From NCBI GenBank assembly GCA_030490835.1, contig CM059971.1, positions 3,046,545 through 3,110,544 on the forward strand: DNA of 64,000 nucleotides, written 5' to 3'. This document shows, piece by piece, positions 21,429 to 33,843 of the stretch. The position numbers were made by a program, and so were the translations under genes. Under the pieces are notes generated by a model. It was not told the origin of the DNA. It saw nothing but the letters and a program-made list of their open reading frames with translations, and searched no databases. The DNA comes from Annona cherimola. Taxonomy: Eukaryota; Streptophyta; Magnoliopsida; Magnoliales; Annonaceae. Position 1 is the stretch's first letter. Every line of letters begins with the position of its first letter.

Positions 21429-22813
21429 TGTAGCTCTTATTTACATCCATGGTAACAAAGATAACTTAATTTACATCCGCTTCATCATTTACATCTCATC
21501 ACAATACATGTAAGCAAGATTACACCCACAGCGGAAGTGAGTTCACATATGTACAACTTACAATCACAGTAAATAAAGCATCAACAGTACTTCAAAAAAA
21601 ATAATAAGGCCCTAACAGGCTGACATTTATAAATAGCTTTTCGATATTAATACATTTGATCATTAATCATATCCCAACCATAAATAACCAAATCAAACCA
21701 AATTCTATACCACAGCCTTATACCTGCCTTAATCTGCTTTAGCCAGCAACTAACAAACTCAACCTGTAGTTAGGTATTTGCAATCAAATCTTGTTAAAAA
21801 TGTTAACAAAAACACATGTAAAAGTTCGAACAAAGTCAATATACGATAATGGTCATTGAAAATCTAAAAATCCACGATCAAATAATTAGATGAAACATCA
21901 AATGCAGCTTATCAAAAGCCAAACAAAACACATCTTAACTTGTCTATCCAACCCTATATCCATCTAACTCATGACTATTTTTCTATATCTGGTTTAGCAT
22001 GGTTCTCACTTGCCGGAGTTAATGATACACGGCCTCTAAATGTTCTCACTTGCCCACTAATCAAAAGTACAACTCTCAACTCAAGTTGTGTTGCACATCA
22101 TATTGACAAACTTTTAGTTCAACCATAACCGCATGACCTAAATATAGTTTGTGTTCTTAGGACTAGCCTAGGAAATGTAACATAGTCATGAACAATTGGG
22201 CTCTCTCTAGCCCAATGTCAATATATCATGCCATGCACATGTCAGACATAATCGAAGCAAGCAATGCATTGGTGCCTTTTGACCTTCTCGTGTTCATATA
22301 AATTAATTACCTAAAATAAGAATCTTCATCTTCCCAATACATATCAAGCACGCGTCAATGTCATGCATGTACCATGCAGCTGTTGTTATCATGATTGAGA
22401 CTCTAACTCAACCTAATGGTGTCCATGCTAAGATAAATATTAATAACATCGAAACCCTAGCTCCACTAACTAAAGGCCCCAAGACTATGTAACCAACATT
22501 ATATTCTATCGTGCAATCTGCATGATAACTTGTGCCTAATAAGTGTCTAAACATGTGCATCACATACAAAGTGGGGCGCTTTCCCAAATCAATCCCATTA
22601 ATTCAGCTAGCCCATTTCACCATCATATACATATGTGGTATGAAAGTTCATCATAAAACCCATGAATATACGAATAGCAACTTCTCTGTAGGGTCACCGC
22701 TTGCCCCCTGGCTTTCCAACATAGAGGCAATCAACACGATAAATTTTATTTGTCCAACATCATTTTTATTAGAATATCTATCTTGCCAAGAGTAAACATC
22801 CATGAAATTTCAT

Positions 22814-25800
22814 TGTAATACCCCAAGTACTGACAACTATTATGGTAATGTATATAGTATAGCCCGAGAGGCCGAAAGATAGTAGAATTTTAATGAATCA
22901 AGGGTTGAATATATGAAAGATTACACAAGTTGCGGTGAATGTGCAATTCTAGTCATTAAGAAAATGATAGGTGAATTTTGAAAAATAGCTTAATAGAAGC
23001 TTGAAATCGATTTATACACATTTGTTAGATGATTTTGGATATGTAGAAACACTTGATTTGATTAAATGACAAATGTTTGAGATTTGACCATCGTGTGGGG
23101 ATTTAGAACTAGATAAGGGGTATTATTTGAAATCGATTCATTTAAAAATATATTTGGTATGGATGAGATGTCTAGCATATTTGTAATGGATATGTATAGT
23201 TATGGATGAGATTTGAACGATAGATTTGGATATATGACAGAAACATGCCTCATTGTGTAGTTAACCCAAAAGAACTGTAAAAATGAAAACGATCGAGGAT
23301 AATTAATGAGAGTGATGATTTTTGTGAGAATAATTTTAGACATGATTGGAATGTGTTCGTGATGCTTGGGAATATTTGGTATGTTAATTTTGAGAATTAA
23401 GTCATTTGAGGCCAATGGTGAAAATTTGGTAAATAATGAATTTAATGGGTGAAATTTTGGAAATGACATATAACATGTTAGTTTCTAGCATGAATGACAT
23501 GCTAGATGTATATGTGAAGTATGAGAAGAGATTTTGGAAACATTAGAGGTGATAGATGTGATTTGGGCTAATAAGACCTGTTAAAAAGGCAAAACAACTA
23601 AAGAGACGAGTTAACGAGTTGAATTTTATATAAGATATTTTTTGAACAAAAAATGACATAAATATGATATTTTTATGATAATATATGTATGTGAATGATT
23701 GCTTTGATGTTAGAAATATTTTGACATGTTATGACTAATCTCGTGAACGGATAAAAGTTGTCGGTACAGCTATGTAGTAAAATGCATGCAATATTTTGTG
23801 GTGATGAAATTTTAAGCTGAAATTTTGTGGAGAGATGGTATTGATGTTATAAATCCAACGCAAAAAAAAAAAATCGTCTCGATCAAAGTTTTCTAGAGAC
23901 AATTATGGGCAAATGGTAAAATATAGCTGAAATTGGGCCATTTATGGGCCTACATAGTTCTAACCATGTGATTTCCATAATCAAAATCACACGTGTTGAA
24001 CCGTGTGAGACCCTATTTTAATTAGGGAGGGTCCAAACTGACCCCATTTCTATATCATTTCTTCCTCCCCACGACCCTAGCTCTCTACCCCGATGAAAAC
24101 TCACCTAAAACTACTTGAATCCACGTGATTTTGCATCGAAGAAGCTCGATGGATTAAGAAGAAAGCTTGGAACTTTGGAGAGTTTGGAGATCCTTTGAGA
24201 AAAAATAAATTTAAGGTAAGTACGTTATTTTGTCTTGAAATAAATGATGGATTTGAGTTGCTAATAACGTATTTTGATGTTTGTTTATGAGCATCAACGT
24301 TTGTTGAATGATTTAGTTGGATTTTCACAATTCAGGGCTTGTGTAGAGATTTTTAGGAGGTTGGAATTTAGAAATTTGGTGGAAATACACATAAATAATG
24401 AAATGGAAGTGGTTAGAAGTGATTTTGTATGATATTATCACGTGTATGGTAGAATCCCATGGATTTTGAGTGATGTGGACATGATTTCTAGATAACGCCT
24501 ATAAGGTGTTTGATTAAACGCCTAAGTGAGGCTTAATGTCTAGAAATCATGTGTAAATGGGTGTGTAGAACCTTAACGATGTGAATAATATTTTGCAAAT
24601 GATCGGAGACGTGTGATCTTAAATTATTTGGAATGAAACTTGTGATGGGCTTAGTCAATATGTGTTATATTAATTGAAACGAGGTTTGAACTTGTGCTTG
24701 AGATTGTGTAGTTCCAATTTGAAATAGGAACAAAGGCTTAGTTTGAATGACAAATGAGAAGCTAATAGATGGATGATCCATTAGCTAGGTTTTTTTAAAT
24801 GTATGGGTACTAAGTTGACTTGAATTTTGAATTTTCATTCCAATTGTTGATTTGGGGTTAGGCCCTTTGAAAATGGTTTAGTAATGTTGGCTATTTATTT
24901 GGACATGGTTTTGAGAAACTGATGGTGCATGGTTTGAAATGAGCATGAGACATGATTTGAGCATAAGCATGATGCATATAGCATGAGTGATGCATATGCA
25001 TGCTTTGCATAGGGTTATTCATGACTTTTTATTGACATGAGGGTAGAGTTGTTCGTGGCCCTTGGTGGATGTGAGATTGGTTTGATTTCATATGTGTACT
25101 TGTCGATGACATGATTATGTATGGAGCTAATAAGAGCCTAGTTTTTGCATCGCATATGGTAGCATGACATATGATGAATTTGGTGCGGATTCATTGTTGT
25201 TTTTACTGATCGCACAAAATAGTTTGGTAATTTTAGCTATTTTTGAGGATATGATTTGGAGAAATTGATGGTGCATGGTTTGAAATGAGCATGGGACATG
25301 ATTTGAGCATGAGCATGATGCATATAACATGAGTGATGCATATGCATGGTTTGCATAGAGTTGTTCATGACCCTTTATTGACATGAGGATAGGGTTATTC
25401 ATAACCCTTGATGGACATCAGATTGGTTTCGTTTTATGTATGTGCTTGTGGCATGACATGATTGTATGTGGGACCAATGAGAGCCTGATTTTTGCATAAC
25501 ATGTGGTGGCATGACATATGATGAATTTGGCATGGATTTGTCATTGTTTTTACTGATCGCACTTACTTACTGAGTTTGCCCAACTCATGTATTTATTTTT
25601 AACATTTTTAGTAGGACTAATGTTACAGGCATTAGCTATAAGCTACATTATGCTTGATCTAAAATTGATATAGATTGTTCTAGGTATAAGTTGTTAGCTT
25701 TGAGTTATAGTTATAAATGAAATCCATTTATGTATTATATATTGGGATGTGGTCCATGGATGTATGGCCCATTGAGGCTTTATTAATGTGTTTGGGAATT

Positions 25801-26031
25801 GTAAATATGTATTTTATTTGTTGAAATGCGAATGATGGATATGATTGTTGTCTAATTGGTTTTGCTATCATGTCTAATTGATGAATTAGTTGTGGATATT
25901 TAGGATTTTTACAAGTGTATTTTCATATGTATATGTGGTCCTTTGCTTTCAGATTTATGACAGATCCTAAAAAGATGCTGCCAGATCTTTGCCATAGCGA
26001 AATTCGAGACGATAACCGACGAGGTGCTACA
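22814..26031 (+). mobile_element. Solo-LTR-like sequence, 3.2 kb, Ty3/gypsy type
   Basis: Begins TGTAATACCCC and ends GGTGCTACA (TG...CA ends), with flanks TTCAT (22809-22813) and ATCAT (26032-26036) matching at 4 of 5 positions. TGTAAYACYCC starts and LTRs over 2 kb are typical of the Del/Tekay chromovirus group. A pyrimidine-rich stretch near 24060 followed by AAGGTAAGTACG near 24213 fits their leader plus splice donor. No internal region or second LTR is present, so it probably arose by LTR-LTR recombination. It lies inside an LTR-like sequence of the other strand. Confidence 0.6.
24866..25563. repeat. 347-bp tandem duplication inside the LTR
   Basis: Units 24866-25215 and 25216-25563 share atggtgcatggtttgaaatg, gatgcatatgcatg, the tattgacatgag block and the closing gtttttactgatcgcac. 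Confidence 0.8.
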
Positions 26032-27688
26032 ATCATATACCCTAATGTTCATCATTCTCTCAACATCATGGCTTAACAATTAAACACAAGTTCACCCATT
26101 CACGATAAAATCACCTTGTCACTTCACGAAGGAATTTCATCAAAATTCTAAAATTTCTATCAAGTTTATGATCTTTACTCTAGCTTTTCCTTAACCAAAT
26201 CTTACTAGCAAATTCTTACTGATCTTCATATGATTTTAACATATTATCATTCTTGTTAGTATTTTAGTAAACATATTATATGTGTTAATAAGAAATACCT
26301 AAATTTTGATGAAAAAAAGTGTAAGTCCATTCCATATATTACAAATCTCAAGTCATGCATCTTAACAACAGTCCCCTAAAACCCCACAAAAAATTTAGGT
26401 TTTAAGGAAAAATTACTCCAAGTCCTCGAATTAAAACACAATGCTTGTATGCATCATTCCAAACATGATAGCTAAGCTATACCTATAAGAAAATTCAAGA
26501 GAAAAACATCTTACCTTATTCTAAGAAATCCCCAAAATCTCTCAAATCTCATAGAATCTTATAGCTCCATCCAGCTCCTCTTCACTCCATGATGCTAGGT
26601 GATGTGAATCTAAGCTCCTCCAAAATTGGTTTTCATGTGGGTTCATACCTAGGAACATAAGAGAGAAAGGGATGGAAAAGAAAGGAAGAAAAGAAAAAAT
26701 GAAAGGGAAAGTTGTGCACCCCTTTAAATATCTTACAATAATAACATGATTAGTGTAATTAAAACGTGGCCCATGTTATTCGCTGGCTTGTACATTTCTT
26801 TAGAACAACACGGCCTATGTTATTAAAATATAGACCCTTGTTTTTCTCCTTAGCTCCACTGTCTTTCATAGCTTCCATTATGAAACTCCCGTTGTGAAGT
26901 TTTTTTCTTGGATTTATAACTTCAAATACTATCTCTCTATTATTTTTCAGCTTAAAACTACAAAAATACAATTCATTACATAATTTTACTAGACAATATT
27001 CATAGACAATTTTACCTATTTTGAACGTATGTAGCTACGTCACACAAAATTATCCATATGTCAATCTAATCATCCTCATATGTCTTTTATCATTGTAACA
27101 TCACATTTATGATATTTATTTGATTAAGATACATATTATACAAATATTAACTCGACTTTTAAATTATTTTACCTTTACAACAAATTTTATTAGTCCAAAT
27201 CTCATCTATTACTTCTAATACTTAAAATCAATTCTCACATATTACATGCACATCTCTAATCTCATCTATTTCGGAAATTATAAGTTCCATGTTATTTCTA
27301 AAATTTTACCCATTAAGTCTATCTTACTAAATTTTCTCAATTAGCTTCAAATAACTTAATTCTCAAAATTATTATATCAAATCTAACCTTAAGCTTCATA
27401 AATGCATTCCAATCATGGTGAGAACATACAAATCATATTTATCTATGATCCTTAATCATTTATACTATCCTAATTCGGTTCGGGCTTAAACTCCATGACT
27501 AGGTCCATTTATATCAATCTATCAAATTTATGATTCAAGTCTCACTTATAGTTACGTAAACTCATTTCAAGCATGTGGGGCTCCTCACCTATGCCTCAAC
27601 ATATTTCAAATTGAGTTAACTTTAAATTATATCTTTTTCCAATTTAAAATCTACACATAGGAGTAAAATCATAAATATTTATCATTTA

Positions 27689-27979
27689 AGGTATGTTTGG
27701 TTGGAGGTAAAACTTTTGATGAAAAGTTTTGGGGGTAAAAGTTGTCAAATTGATAGAAAATAATGTGATATGATAGAGGTAATGATGATGAGTAAAGAGA
27801 ATAAAGTTAAAATAGATAGGTTAGTTGTATGGGTAGTTGTGTAGAAATGATTGAAAAGTAGGGTAGTTTATATAGAAAAATGTGAACATATGATTAAAAA
27901 ATAGAGTAGTTATGGAGAGTGAAAATTTTTGGATTGAAAAGTTTTAGTTGACATATTTTAGTCCTAAACAAACACACCC
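27689..27979. mobile_element. Tourist/Harbinger-like MITE
   Basis: Ends AGGTATGTTTGG and, inverted, GGGTGTGTTTG, with TTA on both sides (27686-27688 and 27980-27982), the usual 3-bp target of PIF/Harbinger elements. The interior is nearly the same as the copy at 41255-41535 (gttaaaata, ataggttagttgtatggg, gattgaaaagtaggg). It sits inside the minus-strand LTR-like sequence. Confidence 0.75.
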
Positions 27980-28404
27980 TTAATCAAATTAAAAGTTCTT
28001 GCACATCCTAAGTCACGTAAGAACCTTGTAGAAATCTATCTCAGGCTTTTACCTATCCAATCATTGAAGTTCCTTCAGTTTAAAATCCTATCATCATATA
28101 ATTGTCTCAAGCATAATCACTTCCATTGTTATTCATATTCTTCATTACCAATATTTGGAGTATTACATTGGATTTGGGCTTCCTTAAACACTAACCTTAA
28201 CCTCATTAACAAATCAAGTTTTCGGGCATGGGTTCTAAAAAGATAGGTATTAATGTTGTTCTTTAGGTTTAGCTGATTAAATTTGCATTCAATTTGACTT
28301 AAGTTACATCACCGTGCATTTGCCTTCTAGCATACGTCTTTTGATTTTAAGGTACTCTAAGATCCATCTGAAGGCATTTTAGAGCATGTTTGATAAACGG
28401 AAAA

Positions 28405-28862
28405 AAGGATAATTCCTCTTATACCCAAAACAAATGCACATAATTCCTAATATACCTACAAGATTTTATAAATTCTTTTATACTTATAACATTTCACCCT
28501 AAATTCCTCCCATACCTAAGCCGTTAAAACCACCGTTATCTACCCTATTGAAAAGACGATTTCGACCTTTCAAAATTTTTTTAATTGAGATAATTTAACC
28601 TTAACATGACTCAATTGATGGTAGAAATCATTAATACAAGATATTAAATAACTTGATAATCATATTAAGGTTAATTTATTTTAATTAGAAAAAATTTAAA
28701 ATGACAAAATCGTCTTTTCAATGAGATAGATAATGGTAGTTTTAACGGCGTGGGTAAGGGATGAATTTTGAAGGAAATGTTATGAGTATAAAATAAATTT
28801 ATGAAATGTTGCGGGTATATTAGGAATTATGTGCATTTGTTATAAGTATAAGAGGAATTATT
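28405..28862. mobile_element. Long palindromic element, ~50-bp near-perfect inverted ends
   Basis: Left AATTCCTCTTATACC and AACAAATGCACATAATTCC return inverted on the right (ggaattatgtgcatttgtt, ggtatattaggaattatg). Complementarity continues inward through the cgtcttttcaatgagatag / ctaccctattgaaaagacg blocks to a centre near 28640. Non-coding. A diverged relative is at 31450-31900. No clear target duplication. Confidence 0.7.
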
Positions 28863-29624
28863 ACCGAAAAAAATGAAAAAGTTGCTGAAAATATCTTTCC
28901 ATTTTTTATTCATTTTTATATAATTATCTTACTTTTTGATCATGTCTTTATAGTTTTTATAAAATTGTTATATCTCTTTTAACTCAATTCTTTTACTCAT
29001 ATTCATTGCCTTATCATCTTATATCATTTCTCACATTTTACAGTTTTTTTTGCTAGTAACTTGCTTGTCATCCCAATTTGAAGTCAAAGATTGAATAATG
29101 ATACCCAGAAGTATTTTGACTTTCTATATAAAAAATATTTTGACTTTGGATATGGAGTCAAAACAAGATTGTAGCCGTTTAGGAAAATTTCTAGTTGAAA
29201 AGAATATATATGTAAGAAGTCAAATTATGATATAGGTAAGATTTAGATTCTGTTGATATTCTACACACCGAAATTAAACACGTGCAGAATCAATCCGGCC
29301 ATACAGATATTCAAAAGTCAAAACCGTATTCCTCCACCTGACCGAATGAAAGCACGAAGTCGAAATATATTTCTATATTAATTTTCAAGATGCAAGGCAA
29401 TTCAAGAAGTCACTAGTGGTTTACGTGGAGCGCCCACAGTTCAGCACAATTGGAATATTGGCTTACTGTATGTAGAATATTGTTAGAAAAATATAAAAAA
29501 ATTTCAGGGCTTAATTGTAATATTAGTTGACATGATATAATATGTGAATACCCATTAAAAAAAAACCACTAGCAAAGGGGTTAATATATCCGTGAAATCC
29601 AAATGAAATTAATAAAACGTTATT
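28863..29624. other. AT-rich spacer, nothing recognised
   Basis: No gene or element ends identified. Confidence 0.35.
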
Positions 29625-29990
29625 GATTCCATTGAAATTTTAGTGTAATAAGGTGAAAATTCCTTTTTTTTAAATTTTTTTTATAAAACTATTAATTTAA
29701 GTATATTCGAGTTCTATATTAATTTTTATCATTTTTTGAAGATGTGTATATATTTTATTTTTATAAATAAGCATATTGTAGTCATTAAAGGTCAAAACAT
29801 GTGTATAAGTACTCCTAATTTAAGGTCAAAACATGTGTATATATACTCCTAATTTTTAAAAAAATATATGTACATCTTCAAAATCAGTAAAACATATTTA
29901 TAGATTGGATACAGTTAAGTTAACAGCCTTATAAAATATTTTAAGAAAAAAAAGAATTTTCCATCGGATTGCACTAAAATTTTAATGTAA
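29625..29990. mobile_element. Palindromic MITE
   Basis: Left AAATTTTAGTGTAATAAGG pairs with the inverted right end AAATTTTAGTGCAATCCG. Inside, a 39-43 bp block (ggtcaaaacatgtgtata, actcctaattt) is directly repeated at 29788 and 29823. The core blocks resemble those of the Mutator-like MITEs, but the target duplication is ambiguous. Confidence 0.55.
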
Positions 29991-29999
29991 GTAGAAGCA

Positions 30000-30290
30000 T
30001 TGAAATATATCTCTATTTTACTTCATGTACGTTTTCTAAGATGAAAGAGGGTTTCTAAGATGTAAGATGTCACAAGTTTTCAAAACATTGATGTCTAGAG
30101 AATTATAAAATAATTTTTTTTGTATCTTAAAGATAGCATCTTACGTTTTATAGTTTTATTTGTTTATATTGGAATTTTCATAATTTTCTAAAATTTTAGT
30201 GATGTGCTTGCAATTTTAGGCACACTATACAAGTGTGATCCAGTTTTTTCGAAAACATGTGATATAGTTGTAGTTCCGCTTAAACTATAT
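30000..30290. repeat. Copy of the repeat found upstream of the NPP genes
   Basis: The stretch ttatagttttatttgtttat, then attttcataattttctaa and cttgcaattttaggcac, follows the order seen at 3310-3480 and 8280-8450. This shows that the NPP-upstream sequence is a dispersed repeat, not a gene-specific promoter. Confidence 0.5.
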
Positions 30291-30687
30291 AACAATATAA
30301 AAATATTTTTCTCTCACTATTATATATGTTTTGAAATAATTTGATATTTAAAATATTTAACTATCATATTTTTCTATTTTATGCTTTTATTATAATATTC
30401 TTATACAATTATCTTTTCTATTTTATTTTTATTATTCTTAAGTTACGCTTGTATGAAATCTTCACTTTCCATAACCCATCCATTTTTTTTCTTGGTAATT
30501 GATGTAAAATCATTTTGTATCCATTTTCTTTGTGTATGAGTCAACATGCAAAATCAACCTAATAAAATAGCTTGATGTAAAATATTAACTTTAAAGATTT
30601 TTTTAACATTTAATAATATAAAATATTATTATTATGTGGATAAATGATGCTATAAAATATTATTATATTCTAATGCATATATGAATA

Positions 30688-31037
30688 ACGATCGATTGAA
30701 TGCACCGGAGTGCATTCAGCCTCAGTAACCTGAGCGCATTTCATCTATTTTTTATTTTTTTGAAATTTTTTTTGTATAACCGTTAACTAGGTGTATTTAA
30801 CATATGTATCAATTTTTATCATTTCGGATACTTTTAGATATTTTTTATTTTTTAAAATCAGTGACATTTTCAAAATTTATAAATTACGAAAATGCCGCTA
30901 ATTTTAAAAAATAAAAATATCTAAAAGTATACAAAAATAATAAAAATTGATACACATGTTACATACGCCTAGATTAACTGTTATAAAAAAATTTTAAAAA
31001 TATAAAAAATGGATTTTTGCACCCGAATATACAATTC
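30688..31037. mobile_element. Palindromic Mutator-like MITE
   Basis: A perfect 10-bp repeat TATATGAATA at 30678-30687 and 31038-31047 flanks an AT-rich foldback element whose arms share gtgtatttaaca / tgttacatacgc-type blocks in inverted order around a centre near 30880. Ends: GATCGATTGAATGCACC and, inverted, GAATTGTATATTCGGGTGC. Confidence 0.7.
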
Positions 31038-31204
31038 TATATGAATAGTTCTAAATGTTTTTTTTATAAGTTACCCATGAATATATTTTTAAGTAAATAT
31101 AATTAATGCACATCCTTGATGAAACTTAATATTATAGCTAAATAAAAATGCTAAACGTAAGGAATATAGCAGTTTTCTCATCAATTATCAATGCAAAAAA
31201 ATAA

Positions 31205-31440
31205 ATGAGATTATCTAAAATTGTTTATGTGGTTTGGCATTTGGGAAAAAAGAAAAATTTTTTGAATATGAGTTAGCGATGTTATATGACAAGAAAGAGA
31301 AAATGGAATAAAGTTGAAATAAATAGAGTATTTGTATGAAAATTGCGAGAAAATAGTAAAAAATATGGTACTCAGGTAATTAAAATGTATCAAGAAGTAC
31401 ATAAAAAAGTCAAAAAAAAATTTTAATTGCCAAACACACT
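31205..31440. mobile_element. Diverged Tourist/Harbinger-like MITE
   Basis: Starts near tggtttggcatttggg and ends gccaaacacactttggg, with interior blocks (ataaagttgaaataaatag, tgtatgaaaattg) like the copies at 27689 and 41255. Exact ends uncertain. Confidence 0.45.
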
Positions 31441-31449
31441 TTGGGCAAC

Positions 31450-31900
31450 CTACCTATATAGGATGTATTTAATAATTAATAAAAAATTTTGCACTTAATT
31501 TTTAATATACTCATAACATTTTTCAAATTCCTCTTATATCATTAATATTTTATCTTAAATTTCTATTTTACTCGCATCATTAAAATAATTATTTATCTAC
31601 CCTATTAAAAAGATAATTTTAACTATTTAAAATTTTAAAAAATTAAAATAATTCGACCTTAATGCAAATTTTGAATCATTTAGTGCTGCACATTGATCAT
31701 TTAATATCCTCAATAGAGTTATATTTAGAATGAATTATCTTAATTAGGAAATTTTGAATAAGTAAAATCATCTTTTCAGTAGAGTTGATAACTTTTATAT
31801 TTCAAATAAGCGCAAGTGAAACATATAAGGTGAAATGTTACGATTACATGAGAAATTTATAAGATATCGTGGATATAAAAAAAATTAGGGGCAAATATTA
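31450..31900. repeat. Diverged relative of the 28405-28862 palindromic element
   Basis: Contains attcctcttata, ctaccctattaaaaagataa and the inverted aatcatcttttcagtagag in the same order, with much decay. Confidence 0.45.
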
Positions 31901-32355
31901 AAGGGCATTGCAAGTCTGCAGCTATAATTTATATTTATTTGCACATTTTTTATAAAAATATTTTATTTATTTTAACTTTATTCTGAATTATTACTTCAAG
32001 TATACACAACCGTTCTAGTTTAAAAACTCTTCAACTAACTTTTTTTCACATTTTATCCGATTTACAAAATTCAGCCGTAGATTAACCTCTTGGCAAACGC
32101 ACCCAATGTTTTACTTGCGTGGCAAGAAGACATTCGAAGTCAACCAAAAAAAAGGTCAATGCGTAGCGCACCAAAGCGACAGTATCTTGTGTTCAGCATC
32201 TAATGCCGGACGGGCCGCTGTAGTTGGTAAAGGGGAAAATCCACAGCAGCGGCTACAAATGCAACGATTGCGTCGCTAGAATTCGACTCCACAGACCTCA
32301 AGAAACTACCCCAGAGAGGAAGGAAGAAAGAGAATTCCTCAGGAGGATCGATCGG
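31901..32355 (+). promoter_or_regulatory. Upstream region and leader of the second NPP gene
   Basis: AT-rich DNA gives way to GC-rich sequence near 32200. No TATA box was convincing. The frame is open from 32224, upstream of the chosen start, but begins with TTG and has no earlier ATG. Confidence 0.35.
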
Positions 32356-33843
32356 ATGGGGACTGCTTCTCTCTCGATCCTAACCCCATCATCACCATCC
32401 TCATCCAAACCCTTCCAAATCCAAGAAGAAGATCCTCCCAATCCAACCACATCCCTCCTCTCCCCACCCCAATCACCCCCACCTCCATCTCGATCCGCCT
32501 TCTCCAAAACCACCCTCATCTTCTCAGCTCTCCTTCTCACCACCTCCCTCGCCGTCGCCGCTTCTATCGCCTTCGCACTCCTTTATTTCTCCTCCTCCTC
32601 CGGATCCCCCCCTCCTCATCCCCCAGTCTCCCTACCCCTCACCGCCCGCCCCCTCTCCCACATCCCCAAACCCACTGTCATCCTCGTCTCCTCCGATGGC
32701 TTCCGCTTCGGCTACCAGTTCAAAACCCCAACCCCCAACATCGCCCGCCTCGTCGCCAACGGCACCGAGGCATACCCCGGCCTCATCCCTGTCTTCCCTT
32801 CCCTCACCTTCCCCAACCACTACTCTATCGCCACCGGCCTCTACCCCGCCTCCCACGGCATCATCAACAACCGCTTCCTCGACCCCGTCGCCGGCGACGT
32901 CTTCACTATGCAGAGCCACGATCCCAAGTGGTGGCTCGGGGAGCCGCTCTGGGTGACCGCCGTCAATCAGGGCCTCAAAGCCGCCACCTTCTTCTGGCCC
33001 GGCTCCGAGGTTCACAAAGGCAAGTGGGACTGCCCTGTAGGTTACTGTCGAAATTACAACGAATCGGTCCCGTTCGAGGAACGAGTCGACACGGTCTTGA
33101 GCTACTTCGATCTGGCCAAGGAGGAAATCCCCTCGTTCATCACGCTCTATTTCGAGGAGCCAGATAGCCAGGGGCACCGGGTGGGCCCTGATGATCCGGC
33201 GATTACGGAGGCGGTCTCCAGGATCGATACGATGATTGGGAGGCTGATCCAAGGGCTGGAGAAGAGGGGGATGTTCGACGATGTCACGATAATTCTACTG
33301 GGTGATCATGGCATGGTGGGCACTTGCGATAGGAAGGTGATTGCCCTCCAAGATCTGGCTTCTTGGATTGAAATCCCCATTAGCTGGATCCACTCCCTTA
33401 CCCCCCTCCTGGCTCTCAAGCCTCCTGCGGATGTGGATGCCAAGAACGTGGTGGCGAAGATTAACGAGGGATTGGGGTCGGGGAAGGTGGAGAACGGGTT
33501 GCGTTTGAAGATGTTCCTCAAAGAGGATTTGCCTTCCAGGCTGCATTACTCGGGGAGCGACCGGATCCCGCCGATCATTGGGCTGTTGGAGGAAGGGTAT
33601 AAGATCGAGCTGAACAGATCGAATAGCCAAGAGTGCGGCGGTGCTCATGGGTATGACAACGAGTTCTTTTCCATGAGGTCTATCTTCGTTGGGCACGGCC
33701 CCCAGTTCGAGCGCGGGAGGAAGGTTCCATCCTTTCAGAATATTGAAATCTACAATCTGATCACTGCCATTCTCAAGATTAAGGGGGCTGAAAACAATGG
33801 CACAGCATCGTTTCCCAATTCCATTCTTCTCCATACCGCATGA
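32356..33843 (+). CDS. NPP: Second intact NPP, type II membrane protein
   Basis: Intronless 495-residue paralogue of the gene at 3610, with the same layout: proline/serine-rich cytoplasmic tail, one membrane segment (about 51-77), proline-rich stalk, and catalytic domain (about 105-450). The active-site set is complete: D114 (VSSDGF), T151 (SLTFPNHY), N172, D270 and H274 (EPDSQGH), D317-H318 (GDHGM) and H431 (GAHGYDN). PTLTFPNHY-like variation before the nucleophile is known in the family, so S149 for T is not a defect. The start is the first ATG of the frame (32356). The tail and stalk differ strongly from the first gene while the catalytic domain stays similar, so this is an older duplicate. 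The very GC-rich 5' end declines toward the 3' end. Confidence 0.95.
   Translation: MGTASLSILTPSSPSSSKPFQIQEEDPPNPTTSLLSPPQSPPPPSRSAFSKTTLIFSALLLTTSLAVAASIAFALLYFSSSSGSPPPHPPVSLPLTARPLSHIPKPTVILVSSDGFRFGYQFKTPTPNIARLVANGTEAYPGLIPVFPSLTFPNHYSIATGLYPASHGIINNRFLDPVAGDVFTMQSHDPKWWLGEPLWVTAVNQGLKAATFFWPGSEVHKGKWDCPVGYCRNYNESVPFEERVDTVLSYFDLAKEEIPSFITLYFEEPDSQGHRVGPDDPAITEAVSRIDTMIGRLIQGLEKRGMFDDVTIILLGDHGMVGTCDRKVIALQDLASWIEIPISWIHSLTPLLALKPPADVDAKNVVAKINEGLGSGKVENGLRLKMFLKEDLPSRLHYSGSDRIPPIIGLLEEGYKIELNRSNSQECGGAHGYDNEFFSMRSIFVGHGPQFERGRKVPSFQNIEIYNLITAILKIKGAENNGTASFPNSILLHTA

Larger units (their letters stand above)
21429..28167 (-). repeat. LTR-like sequence, minus strand, interrupted by a nested LTR
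   Basis: On the minus strand it would begin TGTAATACTCC at 28167 and end GAGCTACA at 21429. Without the insert at 22814-26031 it is about 3.5 kb. A splice-donor-like AAGGTAAGATG on the minus strand near 26517 resembles the leader/intron layout of long plant Ty3/gypsy LTRs. A second fragment with the same terminus is at 53770-54235, which supports the right end. No target duplication was found (tcaag versus ttgga), so the left end is less sure. No gag or pol adjoins it. Confidence 0.45.

Noticed and set aside
29630..30006. CATTGAAAT 9-bp repeat as target duplication of the 29625 MITE
   Set aside because: The left occurrence overlaps the element's own inverted end, so the match is probably chance or part of the terminus.
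32224..32355. Possible 44-residue N-terminal extension of the second NPP gene
   Set aside because: The open frame upstream begins with TTG and contains no ATG before 32356; the peptide there has no family similarity and would put a charged stretch before the usual cytoplasmic tail.
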